NCBI GenBank assembly: GCA_004352715.1 | Contig: SCFE01000022.1 | Location: 1,393,140-1,457,139, forward strand | Direction of reading: 5' to 3' | Length of the DNA: 64,000 nucleotides | DNA from: Hofstenia miamia | Lineage: Eukaryota > Xenacoelomorpha > Acoela | In this document: piece by piece, positions 21,445 to 33,273 of the stretch | Position numbering within the stretch: position 1 is the stretch's first letter | Layout: the number at the start of each line of letters is the position of its first letter | Made by a program: the position numbers and the translations under genes | The notes under the pieces: model-generated | Seen by the model: only the letters and a program-made list of their open reading frames with translations | Told to the model about the DNA's origin: nothing | Database searches by the model: none

Positions 21445-21737
21445 GAAGGCACAGTGGGGCATGATGTGAACATTTGGTCAAAAAGTCACCGACTCAAATC
21501 TGTTAAAAATTGTAATGAATTGATAGTAGATACTTTTCTGATCACAAAGATCTTTACTTCATGGTTCTATGACCAACGGTTATGAAATAGTGATGGTGTA
21601 AAGTGAACAGATACATATTCAACAAAAAAACATGTCCTCGAACTTTGTAAAACCATTTTGGCATATTTCCACAGTATATGTACATATTAAATAAACATTT
21701 ACAAGAAAAATGGTGTTAAATATGATAGACATACCTC

Positions 21738-21966
21738 TTAGGCCACGGTTAGACTAGGTGATTGGTTAAAAGTGATATGTCACTTGAAAGCGTTGCACGT
21801 CTAACCACCCCAGATAATTAGCGATGTGACGATCACAAGCAATTCTAACGCGCACGATTTCTTCGTGATCGTCACATCGCTAATTATCTCGGGTGGTTAG
21901 ACGTGCGATTCACTCAAAATGTGATAGATCACTTTTGAGCAAATCACTAGTCTAATCGTGGCCTTA
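21738..21966. mobile_element. Harbinger-like MITE nested in the RAG-like element
   Basis: The 223-bp foldback (21741-21963) starts GGCCACGGTTAGACTAG and ends, inverted, GGCCACGATTAGACTAG, flanked by TTA on both sides. Long internal arms (GTCTAACCACCC and GATGTGACGATCAC with their inverted copies) nearly fill it. A 3-bp TTA duplication and GGCC ends fit PIF/Harbinger. Confidence 0.7.
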
Positions 21967-22439
21967 GGCTTCTAAAATCCAACAATGGTCACTCCTTTAT
22001 TTATTTCAATCCTACAAACTACATATTTCAGTGACGTCCGTATCATCGGATCATTTATTGCAAATTATAAGATAATTTTTTACATTTAGTGATGCAACTA
22101 AAAAGTCCCCACTCAAAAATTGGTTTTTTCCAAACTCCGATGTATTAAGAAGAAAATATAAGAAAATTACCTCGGGGAAATTAAGAAAAATATTTTTTTC
22201 TACCCCCTCCCTCCTTCTCTAACTCATCGTTACAATTGAGAGCCTACGCTTCTGTCACATTTTTGCTCATATTTTTTATTTATTTGGCTAAAGAAAAAAT
22301 AAGAACATCATTACATTTGTCTTTTAAAAAGGCAACCAATGAATTAAGAACTTTTTAAAACATACAGTATATTCATCTTGTAACGATAGAAATTAACCAA
22401 TGTAGCACTATCAAAGAATAGCGGATATGTAATATTCCT

Positions 22440-23250
22440 CCAATTTTTGTGGGTGGCTCAATGCAGGGTCGCTTGTTATTGTTGGGCTAGAACTAGACTA
22501 ATGTCCAAAGACTTTGCACCTTCTACAAAAAGATTGTGGCATCCTGTATACCAGGATCAGACCGAAGTCACAGTATAGTAAGGCAGCTCTGAAGGATGAC
22601 TTTGAGGGCCAGATTCCGACGATAGAATCTTAAAATTTTATTGTTATTTTCCAGTCCCCCTTCTGAATATTCCCTCAAGCCCCTTCCATCGTTCATTGAA
22701 ATGAGTTCCCAGCTGTGAGCTAATAAAGCGTGCACAGTTGGGGTCACAGAGATGCATTTGGATTTTTCATTGTTGAATTTTGTTAAAATGATTTTGTAAG
22801 ATTCTGCACAAAACATTTTATAAGAGTTAACAAAAACACTTTGCTTTCCTGTATAAACTTGAATGCAAACCCAAAGGTGGCATAAAAGTTCGCTGAAATC
22901 ATCTTTAAATCTGTTTGGGACCATGTCAACCAATGACTATTGATGATGGTATACACTTTATTTTTAATCTCTTCTTTTAGAAAGTCCGTCGCTTTTTGCC
23001 TGCTTACAATAATGACCAGTATTATTTAAAATCAGTTTTTTCATCATCTTCTTCTTCTTCCTCTTCTTCTTCAGGAATGTCTAAAATAGCTTTAGAAAAT
23101 TCATTTACATGTACATCCAGTTTATTCTTTCGAAATCGTAGCTTATCTTTCATTTTAAAGAATGCTTTCAAACAATTTTTCACAGAATCTTTGTGGCACT
23201 CCTGGACGCTGTGGTCTTCTATCAGTTTTTCACACAATGAATACAACAGT
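22440..23250 (-). pseudogene. RAG1-like/Transib transposase relic (C-terminal part)
   Basis: The minus frame 23246-23022 reads YSLCEKLIEDHSVQECHK and ends in a Glu-rich run. Frame 22933-22568 reads SELLCHLWVCIQVYTGKQ, then VTPTVHALLAHSWELISMND, and GGLENNNKILRFYRRNLALK. In RAG1 the equivalent region has a His-x-x-Leu-Ala-His start and an E-S-G-N-K-x-F-R-R segment holding the third catalytic carboxylate (E962 in mouse). Here E lies in GLENNNK at the same place. Past a stop, the frame resembles RMPQSFCRRCKVFGH, a C-x-x-C-x-x-x-G-H tail like the zinc-binding tail of some invertebrate RAG1-like proteins. Frameshifts and stops mean no product. Family assignment is by remembered motifs only; other Transib relatives are possible. 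Confidence 0.55.
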
Positions 23251-23919
23251 CACTTTTACAAATCTATTTATCTTCAGACTTTCAAATGTCTTTCCTACGT
23301 CACTTACTGTTAGCTTCATTGTCGAGACTAAAATCAATAAGAGAAATTAAATCTACTCCTGACTTTTCTTTAGTATTCTCACTGAAAAATTATCATTTTT
23401 CTTATATCTAGATCCTGATATACCTTAAATCTTAATTTAAAAAACTATTAATGTCCCAAATAAAGGCTTTTTAACAAACCAGAGCAATGATGCAGAAGTA
23501 GTTTATCCAACAAAACACTGATCAATTAATAAAGTTCATTGATAAGAAGTTTTCAAATTTGCTGCCACATGGACCTCAATGATTGACAATGTAAACATTA
23601 GGAGTTATTCAGTAATTAATCAGTATTTGTCCTTAATTAATTAACTCAAACAGAAATATTATTGATTTGATATTTATTCAATCAAAAGATGGTACAAAGA
23701 GGTAAAATATTTGCAAAAATCACAACATTCTCACTATATTTTGCTAGTAAAAAATTTAAAAAAAGTGAAAAATCTTGTATTTATGCACTTCCTACAGGCT
23801 TGAAAACAATTTTTGGCATTTCCAGCCCTTTTTACTTATAGAAATCATGTTATTTAATATAATTATAACATAATTTCCAAATGTCCACATGCACCCCCTA
23901 AATGCTCCACTGTGGAAGG

Positions 23920-26900
23920 GCATATATGACACGTCATGGCCACGAACACGTTTATCGAAATTAATGTTAAAAATGCCATTTCAACACAATTAAATTAACC
24001 TTGTTGATCAACTATATGGATGTGCATATTGCACATATTAACCAATGCATTATGCAAATTTTTCTATCAAATTTACAATGTAGGCTACTATGAGGCATAA
24101 GCAACTATCTGTGACGTAAAAGAAAAATAATTTGGGCTGAGACCAAGTCATTAGCATTTTAAAATTGACTGGACTTGGGCCTAAAAACAGTGACCAATTT
24201 CAACTCTGGTTAGGAATGTGCTGACAATTATGCCAACAAGATTTAAAAGTTTGGTGGGTTGATTCATTCCAAGTACAAAGAAGATGCTATTTCTTATTTT
24301 TTATACAGTTTCAATGGTATTTTATGTTATTTTGCACATCGTACATTTGCTTTGTTTTATAAGTAGTGGAAATATATTCACTATGTAATAACGTAGTTAA
24401 AAAGTATGAACTTTTATGAAAAACATTCTGCCAATAATAAATTGCATGAGTCCGACTAGATGATATGGCTCTATTATAAATTGAATCATCGTAAAAATAT
24501 GTGTTCACGTCAACGAAGAATAGGATGAAAGTCATTTTATTACAAGATGCAGAACTAATACGTTCGTGGAAACAATTTCATTTTATTAAATATTTTAGTT
24601 ACCACTGAAAGTCATTTTTTAATAATTTTCACCAATATATGAATTTAAATGCCCTTGTCGACTACAACACAAATAACAGCTGTTAATGTAACCGAAGAAA
24701 TTGTCCCATAAGTATTTTTAACCAATTATCATTATTTATTACTTATATGTATCATTTGATCTCTTGAGAAACATATATTAAGGTATTAAAGTTTTTTTTA
24801 TGTAGGTTGAAGACCTTTCAGACTCATGAATTTTAAATGATTGATTACAAGTGTTTTTTAAATCTTAATTATTAATAAATTTTTTAAAACCCTAATAAAA
24901 AAGTAATCGATTTGCTTCTTACTACTTGCTTTGTCACATTGGATAATATCTAAAATCAAATCAAATGCCTCACAATGTGATAAAGTTTGTTTACTATCAA
25001 AAGTGTTTCTCGCATTTATCTAAAAAACGGCTAAATTTCTTCAATAAAACAATTTATAACAATATAGTTTTTTTAAAGGTACGGTATTTAGAATAAACAA
25101 TAAAAAATTAAATGGTTCATTAAACATCCAATTGGACATGAACCGCTAGAGGGTTCATTCAATTGGACAAAATTATCAACGCTGATAATTTTAAATACAG
25201 CATAAAATTACAATATGTGTACATTTATTAATAAATTTTCGTAAGCTGCATAGACAAAAGTTAAAACGATTTGTTATCATATTATTGAGGATATTTTGAT
25301 TATTTTGCGTGAAAAATGCAATATTATATGTGATGGAACATTCCATCTTCCTTTGGAAGTTATATACAATTGGTTTGTATGACATCTAGCGACTACAAAT
25401 CAACCAATAAGACGCATCCTCAACAGTTTGTTATAATTCAAACAATTACTTAATTTTCAAAGCATAATTTTGAAATAAATTTTTCCACTGGATCACTTTC
25501 ATTGTCAGATTTTGAATTTACTTATTTGCTTATTTCCCATACATGTATACAAGTAAAGCATTTACAAGAACTTATTCAATTATTTGAAATATTCAGAAAA
25601 ACAGTATTATAAAGCAAATAACCATATTATTTTATTTACATACAAGCATAATCAAATTTTCGGAAAATATCACAAAATTATGTATTCAAAAATTTTATTA
25701 CATTTGGATATTTTCTTTTGAGGTGGCCAATTTATATTGTGAACTTAAAAAAATATTTATTTTCTTCCAAATAGACTTATACAATATTATCTTTAATACT
25801 TATTAATCAGTAAAGTCGCATATTTAATTTTTCAATTTGAAAATATCAATTGAAAAATTAACAAAAATTTATGAAACTCATTTGATACTTAAATGTTGTA
25901 TTTTATAATAAAGGAATCAATTTATTAGAAAGTAAAGGTCTAAAAACTTGCGATATTGATGCTGAGTGTCGAACTTTGTATTATATTCATACTTCTTCAT
26001 ACCTTACAAGATTTTTTTATAAACAAAAGAGTCCGTTGAGGTTAAACTTTCATCCTAGGAAATAAAAAAATTGAAAAATGCATTTTTTTTATAAAATTTC
26101 ACCTTTTAACTGGAAATGTGAATTTTTAGTAATTTTCTGTCGAAAAAAAATGAATTAGAAATCAAATGAAGCCTTAAGACATTTTGAATTTATAGTTGGC
26201 TGCAAAAAAAATGAGACTGAGCACCTATTTTTTAACGCTTTGTGGAAACGTATTGAGACGTTTTAGAGGAAAACTATAAAAATAAAAGACAACGAGAATT
26301 TTGTGAACTTTAAAATGGTCAAACAAAAAAGTTAATTAATTAAACTGGTACTTCGTAATTAATTGAAAAAGCTTACCAAGCAAATTGTTTTGCTTTGCAA
26401 AGTTTCTACTTGATTTCTTCGGAATGAAAACTTTGAAACAGCTTGAAAATCAAATGAAGCCTTAAGACATTTTGAATTTAGTTACATTAATATTTTTTAT
26501 CAGTTTGGAGAAATTCAGCCTTTGATTTGGTTAGTACTCAATGAATACTTTTAAACAGTGATTGTAAATTTTTAGATGCTTAGTGAAAAAACTACAGGCA
26601 TTTATGAAAAATTATAATTTTATCGACTTTAAATGTTATGACTGGCTAGATATTATGATATTAATAATGATAACATCCGCTGGTGATTTTGAGTTAATGT
26701 TTTCGCTTTCAATAAACATTTATTGCTGGTAATTCTTTAATCAGAACCATTTACCTTACAAACTAAAGCTAAGTTATTCAGAAAATTTTTGTTTATGAAG
26801 AAGGAGAATTTATATCATCACTGCAGGTGACAAGGGAATATATTTTGTGTGCGGTAAAAGGGTTGTAAATGCTTGACTATTGCAAAGAGTCAATGTTTAC

Positions 26901-29900
26901 TTAATAAATAACATAACTTTAATGTAACTTATGTGAAGGCTGGCAGTTTAAAGAAGTATTCGAGTGTTTACTTCGATATTATTTTAGTATTTAGTCGACC
27001 TATGGATATAACAGCACTTAAATTTAACAAACTGGCCATTTGCATAAATATAGACAATTATCAAACATTAACGCTGCATTTATTAAAAGTTGGAGCCATT
27101 GTTGAAAGCACCTAAGGCGAGAATGGTTGCGAATGGGGTCACATGTCTCCCAGCTAGCTGGTTTCAATTTGTGCGCGCACCAAGCGGCAATGAATTGGTA
27201 ACTTTGATCCCTATGTACCAACTGCCTGCTTCACAGCCTCTTCCCCAAGCGAGTGCTGATTTTAATCCCCTGATACCAACCGACCAAAAGTAATGGGCTA
27301 CGACGGAAACAGCGGGACATGCTTGCGCAAGGCATTGATCAAGCGCACATGGGAAGCAAATGAGTTATGTATTAAAAATTTGTTTACAACATGTTGGCGA
27401 TATTGGGAATAGTGCAGTTATTTCTGCGCCGAGATGGTTTTGATCAATGGGGTGGATTAACTACCTTCAACTGCAAACACTTCCATTTGTTACATTGTAA
27501 AAATTCTATCACACACATGACTGCATATAAGAAGAAATTTATTACATTGCAAATCTTCTTCAATTAATATATCACCTGTCTTATCAATAAAAAAATAAAT
27601 ATTTAAAAATAACTGCAAACAATATATTAAATATTTAGAAATTATAAATTAACAATGCTAAATTAATGCCAGCATTTGGAAAATGAATTTATATATATAA
27701 ATATTGTCTTTAATTACATGTAACAATCCAAATAACGTAAATATAGCTAAACAGAATTATCAGGCAGCAATCTTCTGCAAAGGATTAGCTACAATTTTCA
27801 TATGTAGACTGCATATAGAAAGAGCCATAGCATTTTGTAAACAACGTCTGATTATTGTATTCCAGCGTTGAATTTCTGATAAATATTTGTTTTGCTATTA
27901 TTCTAAACGGCACAAAAGCAAAATAATTCAAACTAATATGTAGCAAAACATGATTTTAAACGCGACGATTCAATTTTAAATTCATACTTAATTATGTTGC
28001 AAAGCATTATTTTAATTTTAAATTTTTTAAACGACGTAATTCAATTAACGGATTTGAAACATTGAAATAAATGGGAAAGAATTTAATGTTCTAACACATT
28101 GGGCCACAGAAGCAAATAGCAGATTTATCTGTAATAAATGTGTCAAAACGTCGTTTGCTAAAAACTACACGTTTAGATATTGTTTTACACGTTCGAATGC
28201 TTCTGAGGCAATTCGCAGGAGTTATTCTAAACCACACTTGACAGAACATTTCCAAGATTTGGATTGTTTTGTAGAAAAACTAATTTGCATGTAAAACACC
28301 TCGAGATATTTCTGAAAATAATTCCAAATCTTAAATTAATAACAGTGTACTTATAATCTACAGCTAAGCTGCACCATAGACTGCCATGGCTAAAATAAGT
28401 TGTGGGTATTGCAACGTATACGTATAATTTGATATTCTTCTTAGAAGTTTAAAAATAAGATAAGCATAAGTATACGTTTTAAAAATTCCACACCAGTTTT
28501 GTATAAAATTTGTTTATTCAATTATGTTGGTTTTATTTTTACAATTTATAAAAATATATTTTATATAACATTAAATAGTTTTTCAATAAAGGAACAATAT
28601 TTTTTGAAAGTGATTTTCACACATAAGAGTTCCATTAAAAAACATTATTTTTTAATTTCCCAAGTCAAAATGTTATAACTAATCCAAAAGGGTAGTATCT
28701 AAATATGGATCGATGTGATTTATTGATATCCACTGGATATGGGTCAGCAAAATATTGATATCCGCTGATCATTGCGGATTAAATCTAAAGGTTAATAGAT
28801 AAATCTTTTCATCCTTTTGGTAAATTTTTTAAGTAAAATAGCTTAAAATGAACAATGAAAAAAAATTCCACATCGTTTTTTGTAGAAATCTAACAATATT
28901 ATACATGTATACTAACCACATTACACCAGCTAATTATGTACTTGGTATAATAATCAACCCGCTACACATTGAAAGGCATGCGCAATTTTGTGACGTATAC
29001 TTTGAATTTTTGTTCGGGAAATATTCGATCCACTGCAACCCTGTAGTCAAATCTTTATCTCATCAATCAGCAACTTTAAAAGTGCACTTTTGGAGTTCTG
29101 CTGGATCTTTCAGTTCCATGGGACTGGGATCTAGGGCCAAATATTTCAAAGGTATAAGGACTAACATGGGTCCGATCCATGGGTCAAATATTCATCCATT
29201 ATATTTAAATTATATCCTAAGATCCCATCAATTTATGTCAACATTGGAAATTCGGTTTTTTAAATCTGATAAAATAAATTAATTTTACGCTAGCTTCGAA
29301 TTTTTAAAGCATTGGCTATCTCCTAGTATAATCCGGTTGAGTTGACTTATTCTCATTGATATTAACATCGACTAGATTTTTAGATATTCTTTTCATCAAA
29401 TTTGTGCACTTACAGATTTTTTCGACATGTTCATCTGCCAAAATAGTGAGTCAAAATTTTTAGATTTTATCTTGAAGTTGTAATCAATATTTCAAAAGTC
29501 AATGTATTGTTTTCATTATCCCTTTATAAAAATAACGTTGCTTATAGATTTGTCCAAACTTTAAGTTTAAGACAAGAACCGACAAGTTGTATATTTGACA
29601 AACAAAAATGACATTTTATCCATTAAAAATGAATGCGATTATTTTTCTCGAATTACAGCGTGCAATCTAAAGACTTTTTAGTTTGTAATTTACTTTATTT
29701 TCCGTGTAATCACTCGCAAGGTGCTTTTATCGAGACAATATCGAAAGAAAATTAATGGGAAGGCGAACTCTCTTTTTTGTTTTTAAGTTGCAAAATGTTT
29801 GCTCAAACAGTAGACTAGGGTTATATTCATTAAAAAGTAGAATATCAAGCTGCCTACTTCGAATAACACAGAGACATTTCAATGATAAACAGGCAAAACC

Positions 29901-30530
29901 TATGTTCCTGACTTATTCTTATTTTCAGGAATCTTCATTTTGTCTCTTATTTTTTGTTCCTGATTATGTTCCTGACTTATTTTTCTCTAGTTCCAGGCAA
30001 AAGCGTATGACAGAGCGCGAAGGGACTTTAGCCTCCTGGTGGGCTTTATTGAAGATTTTCCTTAAAAAACTATACAAGCTTGGATTTTTGTAGCATAGCT
30101 GCAATACCCCTGTGTCTTTTCCTCAGCAATAAACCACTGGGGATAGGTTAATAGAATGGAAATCTTACAATCTTCTAAGGATATTTTTTCTAAAATATTT
30201 TGTAATATTGTGTTAAAATGTGTGTAAAGTATATTGAATTGTGCAACTTTGACCTAAGCAATTTTTCAGAATAAAAATTCCAGATTTATATTTCCCAGAG
30301 TTGTAAATGCAATGATTAGTAGGTTTTTAAACGGATGAAGTACAAATACACAACTTAAATGGTTAACACGGTTGAAAATATGTCTATTACTCTCGCAGCA
30401 ACCATTGGGTTAGATCACTGACTTAATCTACCAATTCAGTTTTTAGAGTTGAGTGAAGTCTGATTATCCTTTTGTGTGGGGGGAGCTAAAGTCTTTGTTG
30501 GCGCTGAATTTTACCTACCTATAACAGCTA
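23920..30530. other. Long AT-rich intergenic region, no gene recognised
   Basis: No exon with splice support was found. Scattered ORFs (for example 28848-29282 plus, 144 codons, and 29755-30093 plus) have no recognisable motif. A 32-bp direct repeat lies at 26161-26192 and 26449-26480. A G/C-richer patch is at about 27090-27440. Confidence 0.5.
27090..27440. promoter_or_regulatory. G/C-richer island of unknown role
   Basis: This patch has several CpG and GCGC motifs in otherwise AT-rich DNA. TGTTTAC forkhead-type motifs lie around it (26894-26900, 26965-26971 and 27381-27387). It is about 6 kb past the 3' end of FoxF. A short plus ORF (27090-27293) is not convincing as a gene. Confidence 0.25.
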
Positions 30531-30878
30531 GTTGTAAGCAGACTTGTCAACGAGCCGAGCTTCTAACGAGCCGAGCCGAGCTGAGCCGAGCTTGAGCAAG
30601 TTTATAGTTCTGCTTGTTAATTTGATTATGGAGATTTTTCTTATTATTTGCAGTCAGTATGCCTTTCCTATAATCGTACTTAAGAAATGTTTATTAAATA
30701 ATAGGAAGAGCAATTGAAAAAATTCTTTGAGCACAATGTTTTTAAAAAAATACCGAGCTAAAACGAGCCTCATTCAGAGATTTTATGTGGCGAGCCGAGC
30801 CGAGCCGAACTTACACAAAATTTAAACGAGCCGAGCCGAGCTTAGAAATGTCGGCTCGTTGATTAGTCTGGTTGTAGG
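30531..30878 (+). mobile_element. hAT MITE of the CAGACTTGTC family
   Basis: The element at 30539-30870 has flanks GTTGTAAG (30531-30538) and GTTGTAGG (30871-30878), an 8-bp duplication with one change. The ends and CGAGCC clusters are as in the copy at 8650. The core (CAGTCAGTATGCCTTTCC and so on) is shared. Confidence 0.9.
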
Positions 30879-31421
30879 TCAAGCAAAAATAAATCAAATC
30901 TGATGAAATTTAAAGGTAAGGTTTTAAAATTAACGTTACTTTTGCCGAAGTTTGCAATTTTGGAAAAACTGGAAAAATGTGTGATAATGTAGAAAATTTA
31001 AATGCTTCACATTTCTAAGTGGCCAGAATTAGCACTATAACTTGTGCATGAATGGCGAAATGATTTCCCAATAAACAATTAATAACAAGGCAAAGATATT
31101 TTACGACGGCATTTCACGAGTGTGAACTTTGCAATTATATTTGCAGAAGAAGGCATGTAATGCATGAATCACTATATTTGCGAAATGTATCATTCTCTAT
31201 TCCTTACTATTGTTGTACTAAATAATTTTCCTAAATATTTTAGCTATTCCAAAGAATCCTTTTTATTGTAATATAATGTTCAGAAAAAATTTTCACAAGA
31301 ACAAATTCAGTTAAATATTAGGTGAATAACACTTCCATTATAATTTTCAAAAACATTAAACTTGTTTCAATCTCATGTAAAGAAACATGACCTAAAAATT
31401 GGTAGAAGTAAACCCACTTCA

Positions 31422-31795
31422 TTGTTATGCAGAGTTGTAACTGCGCCGGGATTTCAAGGCCGGGTTCAGACCATTTAAGCCTTACCTAAGCCCAGTCCAT
31501 TGCAATTGGTAAAATTCAGAACCGGGCCCATCACATCCAAACCATAAGATTGGCGCTTGCTATTACTAATGCAATTTGTAGTCGTGGATTTACTTTTTGA
31601 TGTCTAATTGAATATATTATTTGATATAAATTACAATTCAAGAGAAAAATTGTATATTTATTAATAAAATTTCGATTAATTATATACCCGTTCTTGTACA
31701 AATTTCATACCCATGACCAAGTCCGTTTCTTTCTTAGTTTTCCTCCCAGACCCGGCCTTTTAAAAACCCAGTCCGGTTAAAATTCTGTTGTTATG
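31422..31795. mobile_element. hAT non-autonomous element, Tol2-like termini
   Basis: The element at 31430-31787 is flanked by a perfect 8-bp duplication TTGTTATG. The ends are CAGAGTTGTAACTG and, inverted, CAGAATTTTAACCG. Subterminal GGCCGGG motifs occur at both sides. There is no ORF. Confidence 0.85.
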
Positions 31796-31799
31796 TCTT

Positions 31800-33035
31800 G
31801 AACGTTTTACACTTCATCATATTTAAGTAAAAATTACATATGCCCTATTAATTATTTTTATTGATGTTTATAGAATGATAAATATAAACTACAAGATAAT
31901 ATCGTTTTTTGCAAATTGTAGTAATCAAGGATAGTTCATGTTGGTATGCTTACTTGCAAGAAAAAAATTAATTCTGAAAATGCACAAAGAAATGGCTTAA
32001 AATTTAGCAATTCCGTGATTGGATCTGTATTTGATAATTCATTCAATACGTCGATTTACCAATTTGAACGCATATAATATTAAGTGACAAAATAGAAAAC
32101 GTATTTAATTGTAATTAACAAAATCAACCACAGTTCGTGTGTTATCTGCAATTTATCTCTACACCATCGTAAGTTAGATAAATTTATTCATATTTCGAGT
32201 GTTAAGGGGGAATTAAGATAAAGAGATTTATTTCTGAACTTTGAGTGAAATTTCCTGCATTAACATTTAATTTATACGGAGAACAAAGACTATGATGTTC
32301 TAAAGATTAAATTTTGTATTATTGTCATTCCGGTTAAAAATAATAACCAAATAAATTAAAGCAAACACGTTTCGCTCTATTAAATATATTGGGTTCGAAA
32401 GTTTGAAGTAAATTCACACATTTCGAAAAATGGGAAGATTCGACACATTTGCCATACTTTTAAAGGATTTCGATTATATCAAATCATGTGCACCGTATGT
32501 CAAATTTTTTATGTAATCTAGACTGACATAAAATTTACAATAACAAACTTGAAATATTGAAACCTCAATGGGGAATCGATAAATTATATACAACCTCTAC
32601 AGAATCAAATAATTTTTAATGATTTTTTTTAAATAAAAATATTGATTTTGATATGTAAAGTGATGTAAAATTATTTTTTACACATGGAAATTGGCAGTGA
32701 TATTAAATTGTTACTGGAAGAAAAATTGTTAATTCAAATCAAAGCTGATTGTTATAAATTTGCTTAAACAAAATTAATTAGTTTTTTTACTGTGAAGGCT
32801 ATGAAATAAATTCATTATATTAATATAAAATCAAAACATGTTGTATATCTTTTTATATGCAAGAATAATCAACATTTCATACAACAAATTAAAATATTGA
32901 AAATTTTTTAAGTATTCAATGCTAAATCCAAGTAGAATTTCTTTTAATAATAATTATTAATTGAGATAATCTTTAATTATAATATAATTGTTGCGTTTCT
33001 AAATGAAATATATTAAGAAAAATTAATGTTTAACA
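31800..33035. other. AT-rich region downstream of FoxF, no gene seen
   Basis: Long A/T runs, no supported exon and no recognised repeat. Confidence 0.5.
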
Positions 33036-33041
33036 TTTATT
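33036..33041 (-). terminator. Candidate FoxF poly(A) signal
   Basis: AATAAA on the minus strand, about 80 nt after the FoxF stop codon. Confidence 0.5.
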
Positions 33042-33118
33042 TATAAAGAAATATGAACACTTGAGTGCAAAATTACAAAAATGCTACAACTACTATTGAT
33101 TGGCAGTAAAAACTAAAT

Positions 33119-33273
33119 TTAAAAGGAAGAGTGCTGCACAAGCTGAGCAACTGACACCGAAGGGAGAGAGTTCACTGATTGCAACGGTGGGGGTTCGTGA
33201 TGAAGTCCTGATAAACTATCCAACATTTTCTCTGAATACGCACTTTGCTCTGAGTTATGGGATGACATATACA
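33119..33273 (-). CDS. foxf: FoxF exon 2 (C-terminal tail)
   Basis: It encodes [20 protein letters not shown], then [15 protein letters not shown] and ends VQHSSF-stop. The 657-bp intron starts GTAAGT and ends TTTAG. The plus-strand ORF over this exon is a shadow. Confidence 0.8.

Larger units (their letters stand above)
21445..23919 (-). mobile_element. RAG1-like/Transib-like transposon, defective
   Basis: The element (21450-23914, 2465 bp) starts CACAGTGGGGCAT and ends, inverted, CACAGTGGAGCAT. A perfect 5-bp duplication GAAGG flanks it (21445-21449 and 23915-23919). CAC-starting termini identical to the RSS heptamer and a GC-rich 5-bp target duplication are known traits of Transib and RAG-like transposons. 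A 14-bp block ATGTGRACATTTGG recurs at 21464-21477 and, inverted, at 23877-23890. Inside is a minus-strand transposase relic (22440-23250) and a nested small MITE (21741-21963). No RAG2-like (Kelch) coding sequence was seen. The element is too short and too broken to be active. Confidence 0.75.

Noticed and set aside
21450-21490. Nonamer-like TCAAAAAGT about 21 bp inside the left heptamer, as a true RSS nonamer
   Set aside because: It matches the ACAAAAACC consensus only partly and has no counterpart at the right end.
22996-23350. Plus-strand ORFs with a Ser run
   Set aside because: They are antisense shadows of the Glu-rich transposase relic on the minus strand.
28848-29282. 144-codon plus-strand ORF
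   Set aside because: No recognisable motif, no splice or promoter context, and the composition follows the surrounding DNA. Likely chance.
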